This document shows positions 1-7,105 of a stretch of 8,572 nt of DNA, piece by piece. Position 1 is the first letter of the stretch, and the number at the start of each line of letters is the position of its first letter. The notes below the pieces were generated by a model. It was not told where the DNA came from. It saw nothing but the letters and a program-made list of their open reading frames with translations, and made no database searches. This DNA is from Planctomycetaceae bacterium (GTDB lineage Bacteria; Planctomycetota; Planctomycetia; Pirellulales; UBA1268): NCBI GenBank assembly GCA_018694455.1, contig JABHNP010000420.1:1-8572 (forward strand), read 5' to 3'. A program made the translations under genes and the position numbers.

Positions 1-341
1 AGATGATTACAGAGACGCGCTAATGTTGAATCAGGGCTGCCTGGAACAAGTTGTACACGACCAAATTTTTGCAAGCAGCTGTGGGCTTGTTTCAGAGTGA
101 CGCCGGGCGGCTCATCAGGCATCCTTGCCTCAAAACGATCAAATCCAACATAATGAATTGGCCCGTCAGAAATCCGTGCCGCCATGGAAAGCATATTCGG
201 TGTACGTTCCAACTCACCTAGGCCGAGCTCCAGAATTTTTGTTGGCTTACCCTCCAGAATACTTCGAACAAGTGGTCGCTCGCCCGCAGACCGAGCGTTT
301 CGAAGAAGCCAGATTTTCTTAAAAATGCCAATCGGAGCCAT
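1..341 (-). CDS. Class I SAM-dependent methyltransferase-like protein, N-terminal part (cut by window edge)
   Basis: The minus strand is open from an ATG at 341 to the left edge, giving 113 complete codons with no stop, so the gene is truncated by the window and not by mutation. An in-frame TGA lies 27 bases upstream of the ATG, and GGTGGA sits 3 bases before it, so this start is well supported. Residues 35-42 (KILELGLG) resemble SAM-binding motif I (E-x-G-x-G), and HYVGFDRFE at 63-71 gives the acidic residue (D68) expected at the end of strand 2. The stretch VQLVPGSP (96-103) resembles the next strand-loop of such folds. By family knowledge this would be a Rossmann-fold methyltransferase of unknown substrate. 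The catalytic and substrate half is outside the window, so the functional call is inference. The reading frame itself is convincing because the opposite-strand ORFs here lack any recognisable motif. Confidence 0.72.
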   Translation of the reverse strand, partial: MAPIGIFKKIWLLRNARSAGERPLVRSILEGKPTKILELGLGELERTPNMLSMAARISDGPIHYVGFDRFEARMPDEPPGVTLKQAHSCLQKFGRVQLVPGSPDSTLARLCNH

Positions 342-356
342 AATTCCACCAAAGGT

Positions 357-378
357 GTCACCTATTCAATATGGTGAC
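357..378. repeat. Short inverted repeat just upstream of the methyltransferase-like gene
   Basis: GTCACC (357-362) and GGTGAC (373-378) are perfect 6-base arms separated by 10 AT-rich bases. It lies 16 bases upstream of the start codon at 341, where an operator or a leader hairpin could act. Arms this short can arise by chance, and no regulator is known. Confidence 0.3.
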
Positions 379-508
379 CTGAGACTGTCTGATATGCCTA
401 CTAATAGAGATATCGACGAAAGATGGCTCATTTCTTGATGAACTACCAACCAGTGGGGTTAGAACGATCAACAGGACAACGATAGAAGGAACTCGTGAAC
501 AGCTTTTG

Positions 509-2572
509 CTACTCTGCCTGAATTCTTCGAAGCGATTCCTCTGCCGCTTGCCGAATGGTACGAACGGGATCATCTTCACTGACCAATTCGACAGCAGGAA
601 CCGCATCTTCAGCGAGTGAACCTAGGTCTCCAAGTGCAATCGTGGCTTCGAGACGCACGATCTGATTGTCAGAATCTAACGCCTGCATCAATAATGGTAT
701 AGCGTTTAAGGCTTGCTCTTGATCCTTTGGAGCAATCTGCAAAACAGCCCATATCGCTACGGTTGCCTGCATGAGGTCTGAAGAACCACTGAGTTCTTTG
801 AGCCTCGGCAGGACACCTTTCCCGGCAAGAGAACCGATGCGTCCAAGGCAATACGTAGCAGCATAATGAAGGCGGGCTTCTTCATCCTCACTACCGACTG
901 ATTCATTAAGAATTGCAAGAATTTGATTCGATGCCACGGCTGAAGGAGGGCCTATTGCAGCGAGAGCAAACATAGCCTCCTGGACAAGCTCGCTGTCTCC
1001 TGAATCAAGAAGTTCAACAATTGATGGAGTGAGTTTGGCTGCAGGCTCTCCAATTGCCGACGTAATTCCGAGGGCGTAGAATCTTGTTTGAGGATTTTCG
1101 AGTGCTACCGCCACAGCAGGAACCCCATCACCGCCTAGACGAACAACTGCTGCTGCCGCTGCTTCCTGAACCTGTACTGACTCGTCCAGCAACATGCTCT
1201 GAAGATGAATCCCGAGGTTTTGCCGCTCTTGTACTTCCAGATAAATCGACAAATCCGACAAGGCTGACGCAGCTGCTGCTCGCTCAAATACACTGTCGCT
1301 TTGGCACTGAGCACGCATCCTTTCCACCGCATTCTCTACCAGGGCTTGAGATTCTGGTTTTATTTTCGCAAGAGCCCAAGCAGCTGTCGCCGAGAGCGGC
1401 GTCTCATCGGAAACTATTTGCATCAAAAGTGATTCAGCATCTCTAAACTTTAATTTTCCGATTGCGTATAGAATTGGGCCTTGCAACGATGAATCCCCGT
1501 CACCATATAGAGACACAAGGGCTTCCCCTGCACTCTGAGCGCCCTCTCCAATTGATGCCAAAGCGAAGATCTCGTGTAACTGCTCATCTAAAGCACTTTC
1601 GGGCAATGCCTCAATAAGGGCTTGCGTAGCCCCCGCAGCGCTTGGACCAATCTCAGTAATGGCCACGCTCGCCCAAAACCTTCCTTGTGGAAGCTTCAGT
1701 CGATCAATTAAGAATGGCACTGCCTCTCCACCCATATCAGCAATACTCTCCATGACCGGCAGTATGGTAGCTGGATCTTGTGAGGCAAAAACTGCGTCAA
1801 CAATTGGCATCAGTTGTTCTGGTGCTGGATTTAAACTTTGCAGTGATCGCAAACAGGCACGTCGAACACGGGCGTCATTATGTACAAGTGTGCCTACGAG
1901 TTGCGTTACAGCATCAGCATACAATTCCTTCTCACTGTCAGACAGACTTCCGTGGTCATCATCTTCTCGTATGTGACCAATTGCTGCTGCTGCTTGCGTT
2001 GCAACGACTGGATCAGCATCTTGAAGTAGTGAAAGAAGCACTGGGATAGACGAGACTGCATCTTCACCGATGAGACCAACTGAGCGAGCTGCGTGCCACC
2101 GCACTCTGGGATCAGAGTCTGCTGTAAGTTTGATTAAATCAGGCAAAGCTGCGCGGCCTTGGCCTCGAAGCCTGCCAATCAGATCGGTTGCTTTGACAAC
2201 TGCGTCTGGGTTTTCTGCAACTGACAGTTTTTCTCGCAATTCATCAATGCTCAACGACACTACATTTCCCTGATTAAATACTCTTGATTTATCAGGCTGG
2301 GCAGTGCTTATTTTCCCATCCGAAGGAAGCGGTTTTTCCCCACTCTTGAGTGGTTCATCAGATTTCTGTACATCAGCGGCTTCTGTTGTGGTCTTCGTTA
2401 CTTGAGACGCGACAGCCTGCTCTTGCTGGCTAGCAACTTCCCCCCCATCTTCTGAGTCAGTCCGAACAACAGGAGAATCCCCAGATTCCAGTTTGGACTG
2501 AGAACAGCCCGCCAGAAGACCTGATACCACCAGAAGAATCGACAGCGAACCGAGAATCCGAAAAGAATCCAT
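509..2572 (-). CDS. HEAT-repeat lipoprotein
   Basis: This 687-residue protein is predicted to be exported and lipid-anchored, and to act as a scaffold or binding surface. No enzymatic motif is visible. From the ATG at 2572 the N-terminus is a lipoprotein signal peptide: a short charged start (MDSFR), a hydrophobic core, and a lipobox LLAGC with the lipidated Cys at residue 23. Ser at +2 would favour the outer membrane under the E. coli sorting rule, whose validity here is uncertain. Residues about 24-104 form a polar, Ser/Glu/Lys/Thr-rich linker. From about 106 to the end the protein is tandem helical repeats with HEAT/PBS-lyase signatures, such as DPRVRWHAARSVGLIG and later (V)RLEATIALGDLG. 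Length suggests roughly 14-15 repeats. In-frame upstream ATGs at 2617 and 2701 would lengthen the n-region by 15 or 43 residues. The 2617 start remains possible (AAGGG upstream); 2701 would bury the signal peptide. It diverges from the exported-protein gene at 2787. Confidence 0.88.
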   Translation of the reverse strand: MDSFRILGSLSILLVVSGLLAGCSQSKLESGDSPVVRTDSEDGGEVASQQEQAVASQVTKTTTEAADVQKSDEPLKSGEKPLPSDGKISTAQPDKSRVFNQGNVVSLSIDELREKLSVAENPDAVVKATDLIGRLRGQGRAALPDLIKLTADSDPRVRWHAARSVGLIGEDAVSSIPVLLSLLQDADPVVATQAAAAIGHIREDDDHGSLSDSEKELYADAVTQLVGTLVHNDARVRRACLRSLQSLNPAPEQLMPIVDAVFASQDPATILPVMESIADMGGEAVPFLIDRLKLPQGRFWASVAITEIGPSAAGATQALIEALPESALDEQLHEIFALASIGEGAQSAGEALVSLYGDGDSSLQGPILYAIGKLKFRDAESLLMQIVSDETPLSATAAWALAKIKPESQALVENAVERMRAQCQSDSVFERAAAASALSDLSIYLEVQERQNLGIHLQSMLLDESVQVQEAAAAAVVRLGGDGVPAVAVALENPQTRFYALGITSAIGEPAAKLTPSIVELLDSGDSELVQEAMFALAAIGPPSAVASNQILAILNESVGSEDEEARLHYAATYCLGRIGSLAGKGVLPRLKELSGSSDLMQATVAIWAVLQIAPKDQEQALNAIPLLMQALDSDNQIVRLEATIALGDLGSLAEDAVPAVELVSEDDPVRTIRQAAEESLRRIQAE

Positions 2573-2786
2573 AATTTGTTTCCGATTTACGTGGGTTTTT
2601 TTGTTTCCCTTAGACATTTCTGCTAGGCCCTTAAAAACAGGCATCTGCAAATATGAAGATTGTTCCAAACAAAGCACACATCGCGATATCCTTGATTTCA
2701 AAGTATACTACCAGCAGCAGAATCCCGCTGAAACTTTTACTCCACTTTTTAAAGCAATTAACAGTCTATTCGACGAGGCTCCTTCC
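2573..2786. promoter_or_regulatory. Divergent intergenic region between HEAT lipoprotein and exported-protein genes
   Basis: These 214 bp separate two genes transcribed away from each other, so promoters for both must lie here unless they start inside the coding regions. A symmetrical AGTATACT occurs at 2702-2709. It contains a -10-like TATACT readable on both strands, but I see no convincing -35 hexamer at 16-18 bases on either side. No operator-like repeat stands out. Promoter presence is inferred from gene orientation, not from a recognised motif. Confidence 0.4.
2775..2778 (+). promoter_or_regulatory. Ribosome binding site that selects the start at 2787
   Basis: GAGG lies 8 bases upstream of the ATG at 2787. 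It supports this start over the in-frame ATG at 2601, which would put 62 polar residues in front of the signal peptide and overlap the start of the divergent HEAT gene. Confidence 0.55.
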
Positions 2787-3476
2787 ATGAAGATTCGAAC
2801 CTGGCCGTTCACTATCCGATCCCCAAAAAAATGTTTTCTCTTGGGGCTTCTCTGCTGGAGTCTCCTAGCAATACCGCTCACAGCACAAATGGGTGGCTAT
2901 GGCAGACGTGGATTCGGTGGTGGAAATTACGCCTCGACTGCACAGCAGGGAGCAGATTATGGAATGGCCTCCATGATGAGAGCTCAGGGTTATCAGAATT
3001 TACAAAACTCAGAAGCTGCACAAAACTACCAAACAGCGCAATCCCAACAAATCGATAACCGAAAAAAGTGGACTGATACCTACTTTGACATGAGGAAGAC
3101 AAACCGAAAAGCACGCGCTGATGAAGCACCCTCTCGAATCTCACACGAGGATGCTATTCGTCTTGCAAAATCTGTTGCCCCTCCTCGTCTTAGCTCCACG
3201 CAACTTGATCCGACTACTGGTCACATCCAATACCCCCTCGTGCTCCAGGACAGTATCTTCACTCCCTATCGTTCTGAACTCGACTCATTATTTGCCGGCC
3301 GTGCCTCATCTGGCAGTGGGCTTCAAATCAAAGATTTTCAAGCTATCCGCACGACGTTGACAAAGTTCAAAGAGGTCCTCAAAGAACACGTGCAAGACTA
3401 TCCTTCTAGCGAATATGGCAAGGCGAGGGTGTTCTTAAACAGCCTTTCGAATGAAGCCAACTTTCCAGCTAGCTGA
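2787..3476 (+). CDS. Small exported protein, Gly/Gln-rich N-terminus, planctomycete-type, function unknown
   Basis: The 229-residue product begins with a Sec signal peptide: a basic n-region ending in PKK (13-15), a hydrophobic core at 16-31 and a likely cleavage after Ala33 (PLTA|Q). Lipobox and transmembrane anchor are absent, so the mature protein of about 196 residues should be periplasmic or secreted. The mature start is Gly-rich (GGYGRRGFGGG). It is followed by a Gln/Ala/Asn-rich stretch at about 51-90 (GYQNLQNSEAAQNYQTAQS) and a basic, helical-looking segment (WTDTYFDMRKTNRKARA). The C-terminal half is a more ordinary globular sequence with a helical end (FQAIRTTLTKFKEVLKEH). The pattern 'MRAQG-Y-L..S.AA.NY..A.S..I.NR..WT.TYF.MR' matches, from memory, uncharacterised secreted proteins common in planctomycetes; no function can be assigned. 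The region following the stop shows no clear terminator. Confidence 0.82.
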   Translation: MKIRTWPFTIRSPKKCFLLGLLCWSLLAIPLTAQMGGYGRRGFGGGNYASTAQQGADYGMASMMRAQGYQNLQNSEAAQNYQTAQSQQIDNRKKWTDTYFDMRKTNRKARADEAPSRISHEDAIRLAKSVAPPRLSSTQLDPTTGHIQYPLVLQDSIFTPYRSELDSLFAGRASSGSGLQIKDFQAIRTTLTKFKEVLKEHVQDYPSSEYGKARVFLNSLSNEANFPAS

Positions 3477-3623
3477 CCAAGCCATGCTGTGCAAACGATA
3501 AAATCACCTTTGAGTGAAGGGTCCAAAGTCGTGCCTAATTCACTACCATTGGTAATAATGTTTATGTTTAAATTAAAAAACATTCCCCTGTAGATCACGC
3601 ACTATTTTCCGATAGGTATTTCG

Positions 3624-4529
3624 ATGAAAGCTCTTGTCACTGGTGGTACTGGTTTTGTCGGCCCACGCCTTCTTAGGCTACTCAATAAACCAACTGTACT
3701 CACACGAAACCCCGAGCGTGCTGCCGAAAAAATTGGTCACCTTACAGGAGATATTATCGGCTGGAATCCGTTGGAAGGACCACCACCACCTAAATCCCTC
3801 GATGGCATTGACCTTGTTTTTCATCTGGCAGGCGAATCTGTTGCAGAGGGTCGTTGGACAACAGCACAAAAAGCCAAAATACGGAACAGCCGAATACAAG
3901 GTACAAAAAATCTTGTTTCAGGCATTTTACAAAATAAAGATGGCCCAAAGACACTCATATCAAGTAGTGCTGTTGGCTACTACGGTGATCGAGGAGAAGA
4001 AGAATTGATCGAGTCATCTTCTCCAGGAGCAGATTTCCTAGCTGATGTGTGTATTGGTTGGGAACGAGAGGCAGATGTCGCCCGCGAACACGGCGTCCGT
4101 GTTGCCACAATGCGTACAGGCATAGTTCTTGGTGCTGGAGGTGGTGCATTGGCAAAAATGCTGACTCCATTTCGACTTGGTGCTGGCGGCCCTCTTGGTA
4201 ATGGTCAACAGTGGATGCCTTGGGTACATGTCGCTGACTTAGCAAGGCTTTACGTACACGCGGCTGAACAATCGGCAGTCAGTGGGCCTTTAAATGCCGT
4301 CTCGCCAAATCCTGTGCGAAATCGTGAATTTACCAAAGCACTAGCGACACAACTCAAACGCCCTGCTTTCATGCCCGCACCATACATTGGCCTAAGACTT
4401 GTTTTTGGTGAATTTGCCAAAGTACTTTTTGCATCTCAAAAAGTTATTCCACAGGTTGCACTCGATACAGGATTTTCTTTTCAATTCCCTTATATCAAAG
4501 AAGCGTTAAAGGAAATCTTATCAACTTAA
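3624..4529 (+). CDS. TIGR01777/YfcH-type epimerase-like NAD(P)-binding protein
   Basis: This 301-residue protein is an atypical short-chain dehydrogenase/epimerase-like (extended SDR) protein. The Rossmann dinucleotide loop is TGGTGFVG at 6-13. HLAGESVAEGRWT (68-80) is the family signature after strand 4, and SSSAVGYYG (113-121) holds the Ser and Tyr positions of the SDR active site. Other conserved blocks are GWERE (145-149), RTGIVLG (164-170), MPWVHVADL (198-206) and the LNAVSPNPVRNREF block (223-236). The C-terminal region (about 247-299, RPAFMPAPYIGLRLVFGE onwards) matches the DUF1731 domain typical of this family. Length is normal for a full-length member, and nothing is missing. Family members such as E. 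coli YfcH are of unclear substrate, so only a nucleotide-sugar-epimerase-like fold is claimed. The start has AGGT about 7 bases upstream. The gene stands alone on the plus strand and converges on the kinase gene 35 bp downstream. Confidence 0.93.
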   Translation: MKALVTGGTGFVGPRLLRLLNKPTVLTRNPERAAEKIGHLTGDIIGWNPLEGPPPPKSLDGIDLVFHLAGESVAEGRWTTAQKAKIRNSRIQGTKNLVSGILQNKDGPKTLISSSAVGYYGDRGEEELIESSSPGADFLADVCIGWEREADVAREHGVRVATMRTGIVLGAGGGALAKMLTPFRLGAGGPLGNGQQWMPWVHVADLARLYVHAAEQSAVSGPLNAVSPNPVRNREFTKALATQLKRPAFMPAPYIGLRLVFGEFAKVLFASQKVIPQVALDTGFSFQFPYIKEALKEILST

Positions 4530-4564
4530 TAGTTCACAAACTTCAAGAAGTCGTAACTCGTTTG

Positions 4565-6166
4565 CTACCTTATGGACTTCAAGACTCGCCAAAGAACCTG
4601 CCCACCAGCGGCTAAAACTGAACCAACAAGGCCAGAAAGAATTGAACCGTAGGTAGGGCCGTTCCAAAATAAATATTCTGCAAGAGCTACCAGAACTCCA
4701 ATACTTAAGCCGACAACCAACGACACCACGCCGAGTCGCCCAACTGCTACAGGCGATACTGACTTGGGAATTCCAGATCCTCTCCCAGACCGTTCCAAAG
4801 TAACATTGTCACTTTCCACTGAAAGAAGATCTTCTTCAGAAATTTTCCATTCGTTGTGCGAATCCGTATCCGGTGAAAGACTCACCCAGTTTGCAACCGT
4901 CTGCTTAGGATCCTGAGGCATCCAATTAGCAAGAGCATCGATTACTTCTTCCATCGATTGATATCTGTCGGCCGGTTCTTTTAAAAGCATCCCATAAATG
5001 ACATCACAAAAACCGGTACTACTGTGCTTCGAATTGTCTTGAATCTCTTGTTTTCTAATTGGATTAGGATCAAGATGCCGCCGAGCTTTATCCGAACGAT
5101 CTCCACCCGGATATGGTGGCTTTCCAGTCACGATGTAGTAGAGGGTACATCCGAGACTATAGATATCAGCTAATGCATCGACGTCACCTGCACTTTTTTT
5201 ATTTAATTGCTCCGGGGCAATGTAGTCAATAGTGCCCACCACCCCATTGAATGAAATGGCCTCTCCTTCTGCTTCGGATCGAGCAAGACCAAGATCAAGA
5301 AGTTTCACGGATCCGTTGAAACTTACGAAAATATTCCCTGGCTTGACGTCGCGATGGACAATCTTATTTTTGTGCGCGTAACCCAGTGCTTGCGCAGCCT
5401 GCGAGACAATAGCTGCGGCTACGTCATCAGTGAGCCGTCCATACTTTTTAACAAGCTGATTTAAATCAAGACCGTCAATAAACTCTGTCACCATGTAAAA
5501 AACGTTACCATCAAAGCCCGCATCAATAGCTCGGACGAGGTTTTCATGATCGAGCCGACCGAGCATGCGAATCTCTCGCCGAAAAGCTTCTTCAGACTGT
5601 TCTGTCACCTTTTTCCGTGGCAGTACCTTTATTGCAACTTTTCGCCCCATGAGTTCATGCTCAGCAAGAAACACAAGTCCCATGCCTCCCTTCCCTATCT
5701 GTGAAAGGATTCGATAGTGACCTAACTGAAATTTCTTTCGCCCCATGAGGAGTTGAGATGCCTGAAAAGGTGTTAATTGTCCCTGATCTACCAGGAAACC
5801 TGCGACCTCTTTTGCAATTATCGCGTCTTCAGACGGCTTATTTCCAAGTGACGATCGAACATTCGTTTCTGCCTCATCAAGCATTTCTGCTGGTACACCA
5901 AGACCACTTGCCAGCAACGTTTCACGAAACAAATCGAGTTCTGTGAACACGCATTTCAGAATGTCTTCGGCCTTGGCGTCACTGATATGCTCTTTTTTTA
6001 CAAGCACGTTGGCTGTTGCACGAACAATTGCAATTTCATCGGCAGCGGCTATTCCAGAGGTTCTGCGAACTGACGATTCTGCAGCATTCAGTGCAGCTTT
6101 TCCAAGTGATCCTGAATCAAGTACCGCCTGACGAAATCGCTGAATCAGGGCAGGATTTTTGGGCAT
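4565..6166 (-). CDS. Membrane-anchored Ser/Thr protein kinase with duplicated N-terminal module
   Basis: This 533-residue PknB/Hanks-type kinase phosphorylates Ser/Thr on unknown targets. The kinase domain spans about 151-415: glycine loop IGKGGMGLV (157-165), ATP lysine K180 in VAIK, helix-C glutamate E198, catalytic HRDVKPGN (271-278, D273), metal-binding DLG (291-293, replacing DFG), GTIDYIAPEQ (311-320), D334 in DIYSLG and R401. All catalytic residues are present, so it should be active. Residues about 11-71 and 80-142 are two copies of one module; the second contains LTPFQASQLLMGR, the leader characteristic of planctomycetal kinases. After an acidic linker (about 416-475), two hydrophobic segments (about 478-501 and 507-529) with a short NGPTYG turn form a membrane hairpin. 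Both ends would face the cytoplasm and no extracytoplasmic sensor domain exists. No Shine-Dalgarno motif precedes the ATG; the preceding bases are AT-rich. It lies 188 bp downstream of the pseudouridine synthase gene on the same strand. Confidence 0.95.
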   Translation of the reverse strand: MPKNPALIQRFRQAVLDSGSLGKAALNAAESSVRRTSGIAAADEIAIVRATANVLVKKEHISDAKAEDILKCVFTELDLFRETLLASGLGVPAEMLDEAETNVRSSLGNKPSEDAIIAKEVAGFLVDQGQLTPFQASQLLMGRKKFQLGHYRILSQIGKGGMGLVFLAEHELMGRKVAIKVLPRKKVTEQSEEAFRREIRMLGRLDHENLVRAIDAGFDGNVFYMVTEFIDGLDLNQLVKKYGRLTDDVAAAIVSQAAQALGYAHKNKIVHRDVKPGNIFVSFNGSVKLLDLGLARSEAEGEAISFNGVVGTIDYIAPEQLNKKSAGDVDALADIYSLGCTLYYIVTGKPPYPGGDRSDKARRHLDPNPIRKQEIQDNSKHSSTGFCDVIYGMLLKEPADRYQSMEEVIDALANWMPQDPKQTVANWVSLSPDTDSHNEWKISEEDLLSVESDNVTLERSGRGSGIPKSVSPVAVGRLGVVSLVVGLSIGVLVALAEYLFWNGPTYGSILSGLVGSVLAAGGQVLWRVLKSIR

Positions 6167-6319
6167 AATTGAAAAATTAAGAACCGAACGGAGGGACTGT
6201 TTAACTTCTAAAGAATTACTCTATCAGATCGCTTACTGGCCTTGAAGGTTTGTTGTGTGTGAAAATATATCGAAAAACTACTCACGTCCCTCTCAACCAA
6301 AAACTCTTGAATTAGCGAT

Positions 6320-6352
6320 AAGCGGGCCTCTAGACCTCATTGAGAGACGCTT
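6320..6352. repeat. Interrupted inverted repeat downstream of the pseudouridine synthase gene
   Basis: Outer arms AAGCG (6320-6324) and CGCTT (6348-6352), with inner CTCT/AGAG pairing, could fold just after the stop codon of the minus-strand gene ending at 6355. On the minus strand no T-run follows it, so it is not a clear rho-independent terminator. It may be a 3'-end stem or chance. The rest of the 6167-6319 gap is AT-rich and should hold the kinase promoter, but I see no convincing hexamer pair. Confidence 0.3.
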
Positions 6353-6354
6353 GT

Positions 6355-7062
6355 TTATAAAAAAAGAACGCTATATTGCAATTTCCAAAACCTCGGTATT
6401 TCTGCTTCAACCGTAGTACACACTCCAGTCCTCGGGTGCTCAAATGTTAATTTCTGGGCATGCAGTGCTACGTTTACAGCACCTTCAAACTTCAAGGGCA
6501 GTCGACTTCCGTACATGCGATCACCAACAATTGGGCATCCACGTGAAGCAAGCTGGACACGCAGTTGATGTCGTCGCCCTGTCCTTGGCTGCAGTTCGAC
6601 AAGTGACACTTCTCCTGCCCTTTTTGTGACCCGTGCAACAGTTTCAGCAAAAAGGCTGCCCGGTTCTTCATTTGCTTTTTTCTGAATATCCCCTCGTTCA
6701 CCCCGACCTTCTATAACAGCACGATGAAGAGCGTCATCCCAGCGAACACGATCCCTCCATGTTACCCACGTACCAAGAGCTGATGGAAACCTCTTTTCAA
6801 CAATTGCGACATATTCTTTCCGAACGGTTCGTTCACGAAATTGCTTCGCTAAACAAGCAGCTGCAGTTTTATTTTTTCCAAAAATAACAACTCCAGATAC
6901 TGGCTTATCCAATCTACTCACGACACCAACAAAACACCCGTCACCAAACCTATTCACCAGTTCCACATACAGACTGCTATCACCTCGTGGACTGTTTGCT
7001 GTTGCCAGTCCAGCAGGCTTGTCAAGAACGACGATATCTGGATCATCAAAGAGAACGTTCAT
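6355..7062 (-). CDS. RluA-family pseudouridine synthase
   Basis: This 235-residue enzyme should isomerise uridine to pseudouridine in rRNA or tRNA. DPDIVVLDKPAGLAT (7-21) is the first conserved block of the family, and SRLDKPVSGVVIFGK (49-63) carries the catalytic aspartate D52. ARVTKRAGEVSLVELQPR (143-160) leads into the conserved QPRTGRRHQLRVQLAS block (158-173) and VGDRMYG (179-185); LHAQKLTFEHPRTG (200-213) closes the fold. No N-terminal S4 RNA-binding domain is present, as in the short RluA/TruC-like members. The residue before RLD is Ser where His is usual; the invariant R-L-D is intact, so activity is expected. Target RNA cannot be told from sequence. GAGAG lies about 9 bases upstream of the ATG at 7062. 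The gene diverges from maf across 43 bp, so their promoters probably overlap. Confidence 0.92.
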   Translation of the reverse strand: MNVLFDDPDIVVLDKPAGLATANSPRGDSSLYVELVNRFGDGCFVGVVSRLDKPVSGVVIFGKNKTAAACLAKQFRERTVRKEYVAIVEKRFPSALGTWVTWRDRVRWDDALHRAVIEGRGERGDIQKKANEEPGSLFAETVARVTKRAGEVSLVELQPRTGRRHQLRVQLASRGCPIVGDRMYGSRLPLKFEGAVNVALHAQKLTFEHPRTGVCTTVEAEIPRFWKLQYSVLFL

Positions 7063-7105
7063 GCATTTTCTCTCAATTCATACTCCATAATTTTATTATT
7101 TCACC

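Noticed and set aside
125..438. Two plus-strand ORFs at the left end
   Set aside because: They overlap the methyltransferase-like frame on the minus strand, lack recognisable motifs, and are best explained as shadows of it.
358..606. Minus-strand 82-codon ORF with a hydrophobic stretch (VVLLIVLTPLVG)
   Set aside because: Its start is inside the HEAT gene in another frame, it has no ribosome binding site that I can see, and the hydrophobic part comes from a non-coding gap. Chance is more likely than a small membrane protein.
3539..3578. AT-rich segment upstream of the epimerase-like gene as a sigma-70 promoter
   Set aside because: AATAAT and TTAAAA resemble -10 elements, but no well-spaced -35 hexamer matches more than four positions. 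Not distinguishable from AT-rich background.
4530..4564. ACTTCAAGAAGT symmetrical sequence between the convergent epimerase and kinase genes
   Set aside because: It is a four-base stem with a four-base loop and no adjacent T-run, too weak for a terminator.
6242..6294. TTGAGA and TATATT on the minus strand as the kinase promoter
   Set aside because: The hexamers are separated by about 21 bases, too far for a standard promoter.
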